A stretch of 5,460 nucleotides of DNA from Planctomycetota bacterium. GTDB lineage: Bacteria > Planctomycetota > Phycisphaerae > WQYP01. Of the stretch, positions 1 through 5,460 are shown in pieces. Under the pieces are notes generated by a model. It ran no database searches and had not been told where the DNA came from. It saw only the letters and a program-made list of their open reading frames with translations. The DNA lies in contig JAJYPG010000121.1 in the NCBI GenBank assembly GCA_021795535.1, forward strand, positions 1 through 5,460, read 5' to 3'. Each line of letters begins with the position of its first letter. Position 1 is the stretch's first letter. Both the position numbers and the translations under genes were made by a program.

Positions 1-126
1 GTGGAAGCAATCGGCATAGGCTTTTCCTCGTCGGAACAAGCGAACATGATAGCCGAATTCATTCCTCACGGTTGCAGAACAAACCGACTGCACACCAAAA
101 AATTTGGAACTGTCCTGAGAAATTCC

Positions 127-148
127 TTGTGGCGTTTTTGTGGCGTTT
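127..148. repeat. Exact 11-bp tandem direct repeat (two copies)
   Basis: TTGTGGCGTTT occurs twice without a gap, at 127-137 and 138-148. The 11-bp period places both copies on about the same face of the DNA helix, as is common for cooperative transcription-factor sites. The core TGTGGCG recurs in inverted orientation (CGCCACA) at 233-239. The repeat is certain from the sequence; a regulatory role is inference. Confidence 0.8.
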
Positions 149-173
149 GGTATTGCGACAGCCTGCAATACCA
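148..173. repeat. 9-bp inverted repeat with 8-base spacer
   Basis: TGGTATTGC at 148-156 is exactly complementary to GCAATACCA at 165-173, with eight bases between the arms. It directly abuts the 11-bp tandem repeat. No run of T follows on either strand, so an intrinsic terminator is unlikely. A dimeric-protein operator or a stem in an RNA leader are the alternatives. The dyad is certain; its function is unknown. Confidence 0.75.
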
Positions 174-196
174 TGAGAAAACAAAAATCCGATCGC

Positions 197-226
197 TTGC
201 AAAACACACTGTTTTCGCGGTATTAT
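197..226 (+). promoter_or_regulatory. Candidate sigma-70-type promoter with a dyad in its spacer
   Basis: TTGCAA at 197-202 matches four of six bases of the -35 consensus, and TATTAT at 221-226 matches five of six of the -10 consensus, with an 18-bp spacer. A start of transcription would fall near 233, where the inverted copy of the upstream TGTGGCG repeat core lies (233-239). AAAACA at 201-206 and TGTTTT at 210-215 form a small dyad overlapping the end of the -35 and the spacer, a usual place for a repressor site. The transcript would run toward the open frame at 379 and possibly on to secA. This is a visual match only; AT-rich DNA gives such matches by chance. Confidence 0.35.
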
Positions 227-378
227 TAACTCCGCCACAGGGGGAATCGTAACGGACCGAGAATCCCTATCTCTCCGTTTGGCATATCCCAACGTAGTCC
301 CGATGGTTCCAGATCAGAATCACATACACGAGTTCAAAATGTTCACATTCCACTGGCGGAGCAAAATGTGCTACACTA

Positions 379-1152
379 TTGGGAACCTGGTCGGACTTTG
401 ACGCGGCCAGGTCCATACATGTTGCGGGCAATGGCGGCGGAGAACAAGCTGAAACCTTGGCTCGCACATTGGCTCTGCATGAACAGGAATTGCGGATTCG
501 TGGTTCAACTGCGACAAAAAATGGTTGGATTGGCGGATTTGTCAATGAATTTAATTATGGCGTGTTCGACGGAAGCAGTGTGACAGACTCCTTACATCCA
601 ACTTCAACAACCATCCGCAAAGGCGCTCGGGGCATCCAGCATGGTCTGTTTGCCACATTTTCCTGCCTTATTGCGCTGCTTACAATGCAGACTCTCCAGA
701 GCATGGGCGGCGTGGCGGATGGCGTGGCGACGGCCACAACCGGCGGCATGGCGTGCATTTCAGCGCTAGCCGGTCCGGGAGAGGCGCTGTGCGCCCGGCT
801 TTCGCAGGTTGCGCGCATCTATCGCCAATTGTTACCGAGCCAAGAGCTTGACGCCCAGGCCTTCCATTGCGTGGTGGCAGGCCGGGGCAAATCGCGTCAA
901 GCGATTCTGGCACTGCTTAACCATCCCCATGGGCCGCTTATTTTAGCCCTTCGCCTGACCATAGGCCCCGTCCGCTGGCATTGCGCCAGCCACCAGACAA
1001 TTCATACCCTGTCAACCGCACGCCCCGCCAGTGGCCAGGGCCGCACCAACAGCCAATGCTTCACCGCATCCTGGCGGGCAACATGGCCTTTGAACCGCGC
1101 CGCGATTTATATGCGCAACCACAACCAGCTTGCCCCGCCAACTCATGGCTGA
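379..1152 (+). CDS. Doubtful hypothetical protein, 257 codons, TTG start
   Basis: I do not recognise this product. The frame is open from a TAG at 295-297 to the TGA at 1150-1152, and 379 is its first plausible start. The start is a TTG with no well-placed Shine-Dalgarno: the nearest purine stretch, GGAG at 358-361, is 17 bases away. Over 100 codons from 640 to 939 I counted about 69, 53 and 65% G+C at positions 1, 2 and 3, a coding-like pattern. After about 990 the second position becomes richer in G+C than the first, and the protein turns rich in His, Trp, Gln, Asn and Thr, which is unlike normal coding. A moderately hydrophobic stretch spans residues 89-103; there is no signal peptide and no catalytic motif. 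It could be a lineage-specific gene, a decayed gene whose true frame changes partway, or chance openness in GC-rich DNA. It ends 110 bp before secA on the same strand. Confidence 0.25.
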   Translation: MGTWSDFDAARSIHVAGNGGGEQAETLARTLALHEQELRIRGSTATKNGWIGGFVNEFNYGVFDGSSVTDSLHPTSTTIRKGARGIQHGLFATFSCLIALLTMQTLQSMGGVADGVATATTGGMACISALAGPGEALCARLSQVARIYRQLLPSQELDAQAFHCVVAGRGKSRQAILALLNHPHGPLILALRLTIGPVRWHCASHQTIHTLSTARPASGQGRTNSQCFTASWRATWPLNRAAIYMRNHNQLAPPTHG

Positions 1153-1262
1153 CAAGGCCACAACCACCGGATAAACCGGCGGCGCGTCGGGAACGAAACA
1201 AATAAAACAATCCGGCACTGAAAACCCAACCAGTCTTCAATGCCACAAAAATCGGGGTTATC
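1153..1262 (+). other. Leader region immediately upstream of secA
   Basis: These 110 bases separate the doubtful upstream frame from secA. No T-tailed hairpin is present, so nothing visible stops transcription entering secA. CTGACA at 1149-1154 followed 15 bases later by GATAAA is the nearest thing to a promoter, but spacing and match are poor. The secA start is preceded by GGGG at 1254-1257, five bases from the ATG, a weak Shine-Dalgarno at best. I see no SecM-like arrest peptide or riboswitch. Confidence 0.4.
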
Positions 1263-4200
1263 ATGGTTGCACATCTTTTTAATAAAACACTTGCGGCGGT
1301 TTTTGGGTCACGCAATGACCGCTTAATGAAGGTCTATCGGCGACGCGTGCTAGATGTAAACGCTCTGGAACCGGCCATTCGCAAACTCTCCGACGCGCAA
1401 CTGCGAGCGCGAGTTGATGAAATGCGGCAGGAATTAACCAAGGGTGGAAGCGATCTGGCGGCTCTGCCGGAAGCGTTCGCCATTATGCGTGAAGCGATGG
1501 ACCGACACATTGGCCTGCGCAATGCTTTTGATCCGGCGCGCAATTTTGATCCCTCCATTTTGCTCGCGGACGCACAGGCGATGTACCACGCGGCCAAGGC
1601 AGCCTGTCAGAAAGAACATGACTGGCGGTTTGTGGAAATAAGCCCGCAGCTTTATGAAGCCATTCGTGCCGCGGTTCCGCAGGATCGCCCCCCCTACCGC
1701 GCCCGGCCATTTGATGTGCAGCTTATTGGCGGCATGGTTTTGTATGAGGGTAAAATTGCCGAAATGGCCACAGGCGAAGGCAAAACTTTTGTCGCACCGC
1801 TGGCCTGTTTTCTCATGGGCCTGACCGGCGCACACTGCCATGTGGTGACGGTAAACGACTATCTGGTGCGGCGCGATGCCGCCTGGGTGGCCCCGGCGTT
1901 TTACGCGCTGGGAATGTCCGTCGGGTTTATTCAGGCTCACATGGACAACGACCCGCGCAAATTAGCCTATCAGTGTACCGTCACCTACGGCACCAGCAGC
2001 GAATTCGGTTTTGATTACCTGCGCGATAACATGAAGCAGACGCTGGACGAACAGGTGCAAGGTCCACTCGATTTCGCCATCATTGACGAAGTGGACAGCA
2101 TTTTAATTGACGAAGCCCGTACACCCCTGATCATCAGCGGCCCAGCCCATGATGACAGCCCGCGTTATCGCACAGCCGATGAAGTTGCGCGCAAACTTAT
2201 GCTGGCCCAGCAGCCATGGGAGCAGGCCCACCAGCGAGTGGAGCATCTTAAAATAAAAATCAAGGGAACCGAGACAGATTTGCGCAATGCCCGCGCTGAC
2301 GTCCGGAAAGCCGCAGACCTTTCCGCAACGGTTGAACAGGCCAAACTGGACCTGACTGAGGCGGAAAAAGACCTGGCCCAGCAGGTACAGCTTTACGAAG
2401 TGGAACTGGACCGGAAATCCGTGCATTTAACGCATGAGGGCATTCAGAAGGCCCAGGAATATGCCGGCGTCGGTTCGTTTTACATCGGCAGCAACATGGA
2501 CTGGCCCCATCTGCTGGAACAAAGCCTGCGCGGCCATGTGGTGTATGAAAAGGACCGCGATTATGTCGTGCAGAATGGGGAAGTCATTATTGTCGATGAA
2601 TTCACTGGTCGCCTGATGGTGGGCCGCCAGTGGTCCGACGGTTTGCATCAGTCGGTGGAGGCCAAGGAACGTGTGCGGGTAAAACCCGAAACCCAGACCA
2701 TGGCGACAATCACCCTGCAGAATTTTTATAAACTCTACAAACGCATGGGCGGCATGACCGGCACCGCCATGACCGAGGCCGAGGAATTTGCCAAAATTTA
2801 CCGTCTGGAAGTGGTCTGCATTCCCACCAACCGCCCGATCGTGCGGGATGACGCGGACGATCTTATTTTCCTGACGGAAAATGCCAAGTGGAATGCCATT
2901 GTGGAAGAAATAAAGGCCCGGTCTCTGGCAGGCCAGCCGGTGCTGGTTGGCACCACCAGCGTGGAAAAATCAGAGCGGCTATCCAACATGCTCCGTCAGC
3001 GGCATGGCATCGACCATGAAGTTCTTAACGCCAAGAACCATGAACGCGAGGCGGAAATTGTGGCCAAAGCCGGGCGACAGACCCAGGCGAAAGTCGGGGA
3101 CACCGTGGGTGCGGTAACGATTGCGACGAACATGGCTGGCCGCGGAACGGATATCTCACTGGGCGAAGGCGTGACGGATGCGGGCGGCCTGTTTGTGCTG
3201 GGCACAGAACGGCACGAGGCGCGGCGTATAGACAACCAGCTTCGCGGTCGGTCCGGCCGTCAGGGCGATCCGGGGGCGTCGCGTTTCTTTCTGAGCCTGG
3301 AAGATGACCTGATGAAAATGTTCGCGGGCGATTTTATGCTCAAGGCGATTCAGCGTCTGGGGATGAAGGAGGATGAAGCCATTGAGCATCGTTTTGTGTC
3401 GCGCGCTGTTGAACGGGCGCAAAAGAAAGTGGAAGAGCGGAACTTCGGCATACGGAAAAACCTGCTGGAATATGATGAGGTGCGTGAACACCAGCGCAGT
3501 TATTTCTATAAAACCCGCCAGAGCATACTGGAGGGGAGGAACCTGCGGGAGATTATTTTTGAAACCATAGAGGATTCCGTCCGCGATTCCGTGAACCATT
3601 ATATGGCCCGCGATTATGTTCCCACCTGTGTGGCCGAATGGGTGCGCAGCGAATTCAGCACGGTAATAGACCCCGGGGATCTGCGCGATACCGAGTTGGC
3701 GGTATTGGAAATGACCATTCGCGACCGCGCCCGCGAGGAAGCACGCACCAATATTCATACGTCCCTGTCTGAATTCATGGACCCGGACGCCGATCCGCTG
3801 GACTGGGATTTCGCCGGTCTGTCCGGTTGGGCGGCCAATCAGTTCCATGTGCAGGTAAGCCCCGCGCAGCTTAAAAAACTGGACCGGGAACATATTGCCG
3901 AAACACTGGTGCAAAAGGCCCTGGATCAGATTGATCACAAGGATTGCAGCCCGATCGCCAAATATCTTGTGCCGCATTATGCCGAACAGCAATTAGCGCA
4001 GTGGGCGACGGAAAAATTTGACCTGCACATTACCGCACCAGACCTGGCGGGAAAAACGCCCGAACAAGCCGTTAATTTTATTCTTGAACAGGCGCAGGCC
4101 ACCTATAAACGGCGCGAGATTGAATATCCCATTGATTACGCCCTGGAGGCCACGAATGCCTCGGGCGGCACAGCCAATATTTATGCCTCGGAACAACTTG

Positions 4201-4964
4201 CCGCGTGGCTGCGGGCCAAGTATGCGGCAACCCTGACCGGGGATGATATTCGCGCTCTTTCGCCGGAAAATCTGCGGACGAAGCTGCTGGCGATTTCCGC
4301 AACCGCCAATACCGATATTGACCGACAGGTGAATGAGGCGGTGGAAAAATTCCCGGAATCGGCGGCCCTGGCGGCGTGGGTTTCCACCCGCTTTGTAACA
4401 CAGGCGCCGCCGGATGAATTTGCGGGGGAATCCGCCACCGACCGCATTGAGCGCATCGCGGAACTCGCCCACGCCTTTATGCGTCGCGAATTGACGGAAC
4501 TGGAACGCACTGTGCTGCTGCAAATTTATGATGTGGCATGGAAAGATCACCTTTATGCCATGGACCAGCTTCGCGATTCCATTGGTCTGCGCGGCATTGC
4601 CCAGCGGGATCCCGTGATTGAATACAAACGCGAGGGTTCGCGGCTGTTTGATGAATTCCTGCGGGTGCTGCGCGACAAAGTGACCGAGGTTATTTTCCGT
4701 GTGAAAATTGCCTCTTCTGAGGACATGCGCGATGTTTACGCCGACCAGCAGGAAAGCTTTGAAACCCGCGAGTCTTATGGAGTTGACGCCTCGGCCATTG
4801 GCGAAGCGGCCCGCAATACCCTGGGTGGCGGCCCGGACGAGCCTCCCGAAGAGGACCGGCCCACGGAACCGATCATTAACGAACGGCCCAAGGTGGGACG
4901 CAACGAGCCGTGTCCGTGCGGCAGTGGAAAAAAGTACAAACAGTGCTGCGGCAAAAATGGCTGA
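1263..4964 (+). CDS. secA: Protein translocase subunit SecA (expanded form)
   Basis: SecA is the cytoplasmic and membrane-bound ATPase that drives unfolded preproteins through SecYEG. The start is well supported: residues 15-20 (GSRNDR) and the following helix match normal SecA N-termini. Walker A lies at 168-175 (Lys174), Walker B DEVD at 275-278, GMTGTA at 497-502, the TNMAGRGTD motif at 622-630, and the arginine-finger motif around 661-668. The long scaffold helix spans about 715-740 and the two-helix finger region begins near Trp1093. A disordered linker leads to a C-terminal zinc motif with Cys1217, 1219, 1228 and 1229. At 1233 residues it is about 330 longer than the E. coli protein (901). 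The excess comes from a 62-residue insert (87-148), a coiled coil (about 320-384), a loop in the second motor domain (about 605-615) and an enlarged helical wing (846-1075). No key motor residue is missing, so it should be functional and essential. From memory, similar expansions occur in Planctomycetota. Confidence 0.98.
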   Translation: MVAHLFNKTLAAVFGSRNDRLMKVYRRRVLDVNALEPAIRKLSDAQLRARVDEMRQELTKGGSDLAALPEAFAIMREAMDRHIGLRNAFDPARNFDPSILLADAQAMYHAAKAACQKEHDWRFVEISPQLYEAIRAAVPQDRPPYRARPFDVQLIGGMVLYEGKIAEMATGEGKTFVAPLACFLMGLTGAHCHVVTVNDYLVRRDAAWVAPAFYALGMSVGFIQAHMDNDPRKLAYQCTVTYGTSSEFGFDYLRDNMKQTLDEQVQGPLDFAIIDEVDSILIDEARTPLIISGPAHDDSPRYRTADEVARKLMLAQQPWEQAHQRVEHLKIKIKGTETDLRNARADVRKAADLSATVEQAKLDLTEAEKDLAQQVQLYEVELDRKSVHLTHEGIQKAQEYAGVGSFYIGSNMDWPHLLEQSLRGHVVYEKDRDYVVQNGEVIIVDEFTGRLMVGRQWSDGLHQSVEAKERVRVKPETQTMATITLQNFYKLYKRMGGMTGTAMTEAEEFAKIYRLEVVCIPTNRPIVRDDADDLIFLTENAKWNAIVEEIKARSLAGQPVLVGTTSVEKSERLSNMLRQRHGIDHEVLNAKNHEREAEIVAKAGRQTQAKVGDTVGAVTIATNMAGRGTDISLGEGVTDAGGLFVLGTERHEARRIDNQLRGRSGRQGDPGASRFFLSLEDDLMKMFAGDFMLKAIQRLGMKEDEAIEHRFVSRAVERAQKKVEERNFGIRKNLLEYDEVREHQRSYFYKTRQSILEGRNLREIIFETIEDSVRDSVNHYMARDYVPTCVAEWVRSEFSTVIDPGDLRDTELAVLEMTIRDRAREEARTNIHTSLSEFMDPDADPLDWDFAGLSGWAANQFHVQVSPAQLKKLDREHIAETLVQKALDQIDHKDCSPIAKYLVPHYAEQQLAQWATEKFDLHITAPDLAGKTPEQAVNFILEQAQATYKRREIEYPIDYALEATNASGGTANIYASEQLAAWLRAKYAATLTGDDIRALSPENLRTKLLAISATANTDIDRQVNEAVEKFPESAALAAWVSTRFVTQAPPDEFAGESATDRIERIAELAHAFMRRELTELERTVLLQIYDVAWKDHLYAMDQLRDSIGLRGIAQRDPVIEYKREGSRLFDEFLRVLRDKVTEVIFRVKIASSEDMRDVYADQQESFETRESYGVDASAIGEAARNTLGGGPDEPPEEDRPTEPIINERPKVGRNEPCPCGSGKKYKQCCGKNG
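1521..1706 (+). other. SecA insert before Walker A (residues 87-148)
   Basis: Normal SecA runs from the AFAVVREA helix directly through MRHFDVQ to Walker A. Here the helix ends at Arg86 and the RPFDVQLIGG strand resumes at 149-158, leaving about 62 extra residues inside the first nucleotide-binding domain. The E. coli Walker lysine is residue 108 and here it is 174; this insert accounts for all but four of that shift. The segment is mixed, with two probable helices (about 102-117 and 127-138) and no Cys pairs or known motif. It would sit on the motor surface near the Q-motif side. Confidence 0.8.
2220..2414 (+). other. Coiled-coil insert in the SecA preprotein cross-linking domain
   Basis: After SGPAHDD (residues 292-298) the chain leaves the first motor domain and enters the preprotein-binding domain. 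Residues about 320-384 form a strongly charged, Leu-spaced helical segment with a probable turn near 348-360, so an antiparallel two-helix hairpin is likely. The normal sequence resumes at Val387-His-Leu-Thr. The distance from the SGP proline to that leucine is 96 residues against 47 in E. coli, a net gain of 49. The domain clamps the incoming preprotein, so the arm could touch substrate or SecY; that role is inference. Confidence 0.75.
3798..4487 (+). repeat. Four-copy helical-wing repeat inside SecA (residues 846-1075)
   Basis: A module with Trp at position 0, Phe or Tyr at +5, a hydrophobic residue at +14, Glu usually at +20, a hydrophobic residue at +26 and a small residue (Ala or Ser) at +30 occurs four times. 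The tryptophans are 856, 914, 982 and 1039. Copies are 57-68 residues apart, and the core spacing is the same in each; the fourth copy lacks the Glu at +20. In E. coli one related unit lies in the helical wing domain (Phe-Asp-Leu-Asp-Leu-Pro region). The region therefore looks like an internal duplication of part of the wing, at the protein level only, since no long DNA repeat is visible. Confidence 0.7.
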
Positions 4965-5050
4965 TGGCCTGCAAACCGGGAAACGGTTCCCCATAAAAAC
5001 GCCACGGCGATTTTCAGAGAATTTCGCCACGGCGGGAAAAGGTATAGGTT
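4965..5050 (+). promoter_or_regulatory. secA-der spacer with ribosome binding site for der
   Basis: AAAAGG at 5037-5042, eight bases before the ATG at 5051, is a good Shine-Dalgarno candidate for der. Upstream, GGGAA and TTCCC flank a four-base loop (4978-4991), overlapped by a competing AACCG/CGGTT pair. No T-run follows, so this is not an intrinsic terminator and read-through from secA is expected. No promoter is evident. Confidence 0.5.
5000..5034. repeat. Duplicated 10-bp dyad CGCCACGGCG
   Basis: CGCCACGGCG occurs at 5000-5009 and again at 5025-5034, 25 bp apart. Each copy is itself a dyad (CGCC, two bases, GGCG). In RNA, GGCGA at 5006-5010 could pair with TCGCC at 5024-5028 to make a stem just upstream of the der Shine-Dalgarno. 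The sequence pattern is certain; a role in der translation or as a binding site is unproven. Confidence 0.6.
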
Positions 5051-5460
5051 ATGAATCTTCCAAGTGTAGCCATTATTGGCCGGCCCAATGTGGGCAAGTC
5101 CAGTCTGCTTAATTTTCTGGCGCGGCGCCGTATTTCCATTGTGGACCCGACCGCCGGTGTCACCCGCGATCGCATAGGCGCCATCGTGGAACATGATGGG
5201 CGGTTTTTTGAAATTATTGATACCGGGGGCTATGGCATTGATGACCCGGACAATCTGACGGAGCATGTGCAAACCCAAATTCGCCAGGCCATTGAAGAGG
5301 CGAGCCTGGTGCTTTTTGTTGTTGATGCACGAAATGGTCTGGTGCCGCTGGACAAAACCGTCGCCGCACTTTTACGCGGCTTTTCCAAACCGATACTGCT
5401 GGTCGCCAACAAGGTTGATTCCGCGGCCATGGCTGTGAACAGCGCTGATTTTTTCTCTCT
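5051..5460 (+). CDS. der: GTPase Der, N-terminal part (cut by window edge)
   Basis: Der (EngA) binds and hydrolyses GTP with two tandem G domains and helps mature the 50S ribosomal subunit in the cytoplasm. Only the first 136 codons are present, all within G domain 1. The P-loop G1 motif GRPNVGKS is at residues 10-17, the G2 threonine is Thr38 within GVTRD, G3 DTGG is at 57-60, and G4 NKVD is at 120-123. The opening residues, a hydrophobic strand running straight into the P-loop, are typical of Der, and the GVTRD and DTGG-Y-G context separates it from Era, MnmE and YihA. The start is supported by an AAAAGG site eight bases upstream. The second G domain and KH-like domain of the usual 440-490-residue protein lie beyond the window. 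It follows secA in the same direction after 86 bp and is probably co-transcribed with it. Confidence 0.95.
   Translation, partial: MNLPSVAIIGRPNVGKSSLLNFLARRRISIVDPTAGVTRDRIGAIVEHDGRFFEIIDTGGYGIDDPDNLTEHVQTQIRQAIEEASLVLFVVDARNGLVPLDKTVAALLRGFSKPILLVANKVDSAAMAVNSADFFS

Larger units (their letters stand above)
1..378. other. Region without a recognised gene, rich in short repeats
   Basis: No protein or RNA gene in this stretch is recognisable to me. On the + strand a frame is open from position 1 to a TAA at 250-252 and could be the tail of an upstream gene. On the - strand a frame is open from an ATG at 174-172 leftward past position 1, 58 codons within the window, and could be a divergent gene. 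The two share codon boundaries, so at most one is likely real. Neither has a known motif, and neither is called as a gene. Base composition is AT-richer than the rest of the window. The stretch holds a tandem repeat, an inverted repeat and a promoter-like element, listed separately, which fits an intergenic control region better than coding DNA. Confidence 0.5.

Noticed and set aside
369..377. Extended -10-like TGCTACACT
   Set aside because: No acceptable -35 lies 16-18 bases upstream, and its transcript would start inside the candidate reading frame.
368..583. 71-codon frame with a GTG start and GGAG six bases upstream
   Set aside because: The Shine-Dalgarno spacing is good, but the protein is Met/Trp/Cys-rich without domains, and it overlaps the longer frame from 379. 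It stays an alternative start of the same doubtful locus rather than a gene.
768..800. GC-rich hairpin (AGCCGG/CCGGCT with inner GCGC/GCGC)
   Set aside because: It needs a ten-base bulge and competes with another pairing. Such stems are expected by chance in DNA of this composition, and no T-run follows.
1084..1100. TTTGAACC resembling the reverse complement of a tRNA T-arm
   Set aside because: The pairing position opposite the conserved G is wrong, and no acceptor stem or anticodon arm can be built around it.
3156..3992. 278-codon open frame on the - strand
   Set aside because: It lies entirely opposite secA motor and scaffold domains. The sense frame has unmistakable SecA motifs, so this is a shadow.
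4911..4949. All-cysteine version of the SecA C-terminal zinc motif (C-x-C-x8-C-C)
   Set aside because: E. coli has His in the last position, but Cys there is a common variant of the SEC-C motif, so it is not unusual.
4964..4996. ATG overlapping the secA stop codon (TGATG)
   Set aside because: It opens only a ten-codon frame ending in TAA, without a sensible peptide. It is a chance overlap.
3993..5030. Long open frame on the - strand (345 codons)
   Set aside because: It lies antisense to the conserved C-terminal half of SecA and the following spacer. Its openness is explained by secA codon bias.
4708..5112. 134-codon + frame spanning the end of secA and the start of der
   Set aside because: It is out of frame with both recognised genes and has no domain signature. 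It overlaps the SecA zinc motif and the Der P-loop.

Overview
The window looks like a housekeeping stretch of a bacterial chromosome with mid-range GC, estimated by eye at about 55% and lower in the first 350 bases. Two genes are certain, both on the + strand. The first is a complete, unusually long secA (1263-4964, 1233 residues), the motor ATPase of the Sec protein-export pathway. The second is the 5' end of der/engA (5051 to the window edge), a double-GTPase-domain ribosome assembly factor. The SecA carries all the classical motor motifs plus three lineage-type expansions: a 62-residue insert before Walker A, a coiled-coil insert at the start of the preprotein-binding domain, and a helical wing region enlarged into four spaced copies of one motif. 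From memory of the family, this architecture and the N-terminal sequence of Der resemble Planctomycetota, perhaps Phycisphaerae. That placement is an inference, because no search could be run.

Layout. Positions 1-378 hold no gene I recognise. They do hold a cluster of regulatory-looking DNA: an exact 11-bp tandem repeat, a 9-bp inverted repeat, and a plausible sigma-70-type promoter (TTGCAA, 18-bp spacer, TATTAT) with a small dyad between its hexamers. Positions 379-1152 are an open frame of 257 codons from a TTG. Its product is unrecognised, and codon-position composition looks coding only in the middle part. Positions 1153-1262 are the leader of secA, without a convincing terminator or promoter. 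Positions 4965-5050 are a short spacer between secA and der, with a duplicated 10-bp dyad and a ribosome binding site for der.

The same orientation, the 86-bp gap and the lack of a T-tailed hairpin suggest that secA and der are co-transcribed. Their jobs are distinct (export of unfolded preproteins; maturation of the 50S subunit), so the link is general growth rather than one pathway. No mobile element, CRISPR array, tRNA, rRNA or defence system was seen. The best leads are the internal repeat architecture of the SecA wing and the operator-like cluster at 127-239.
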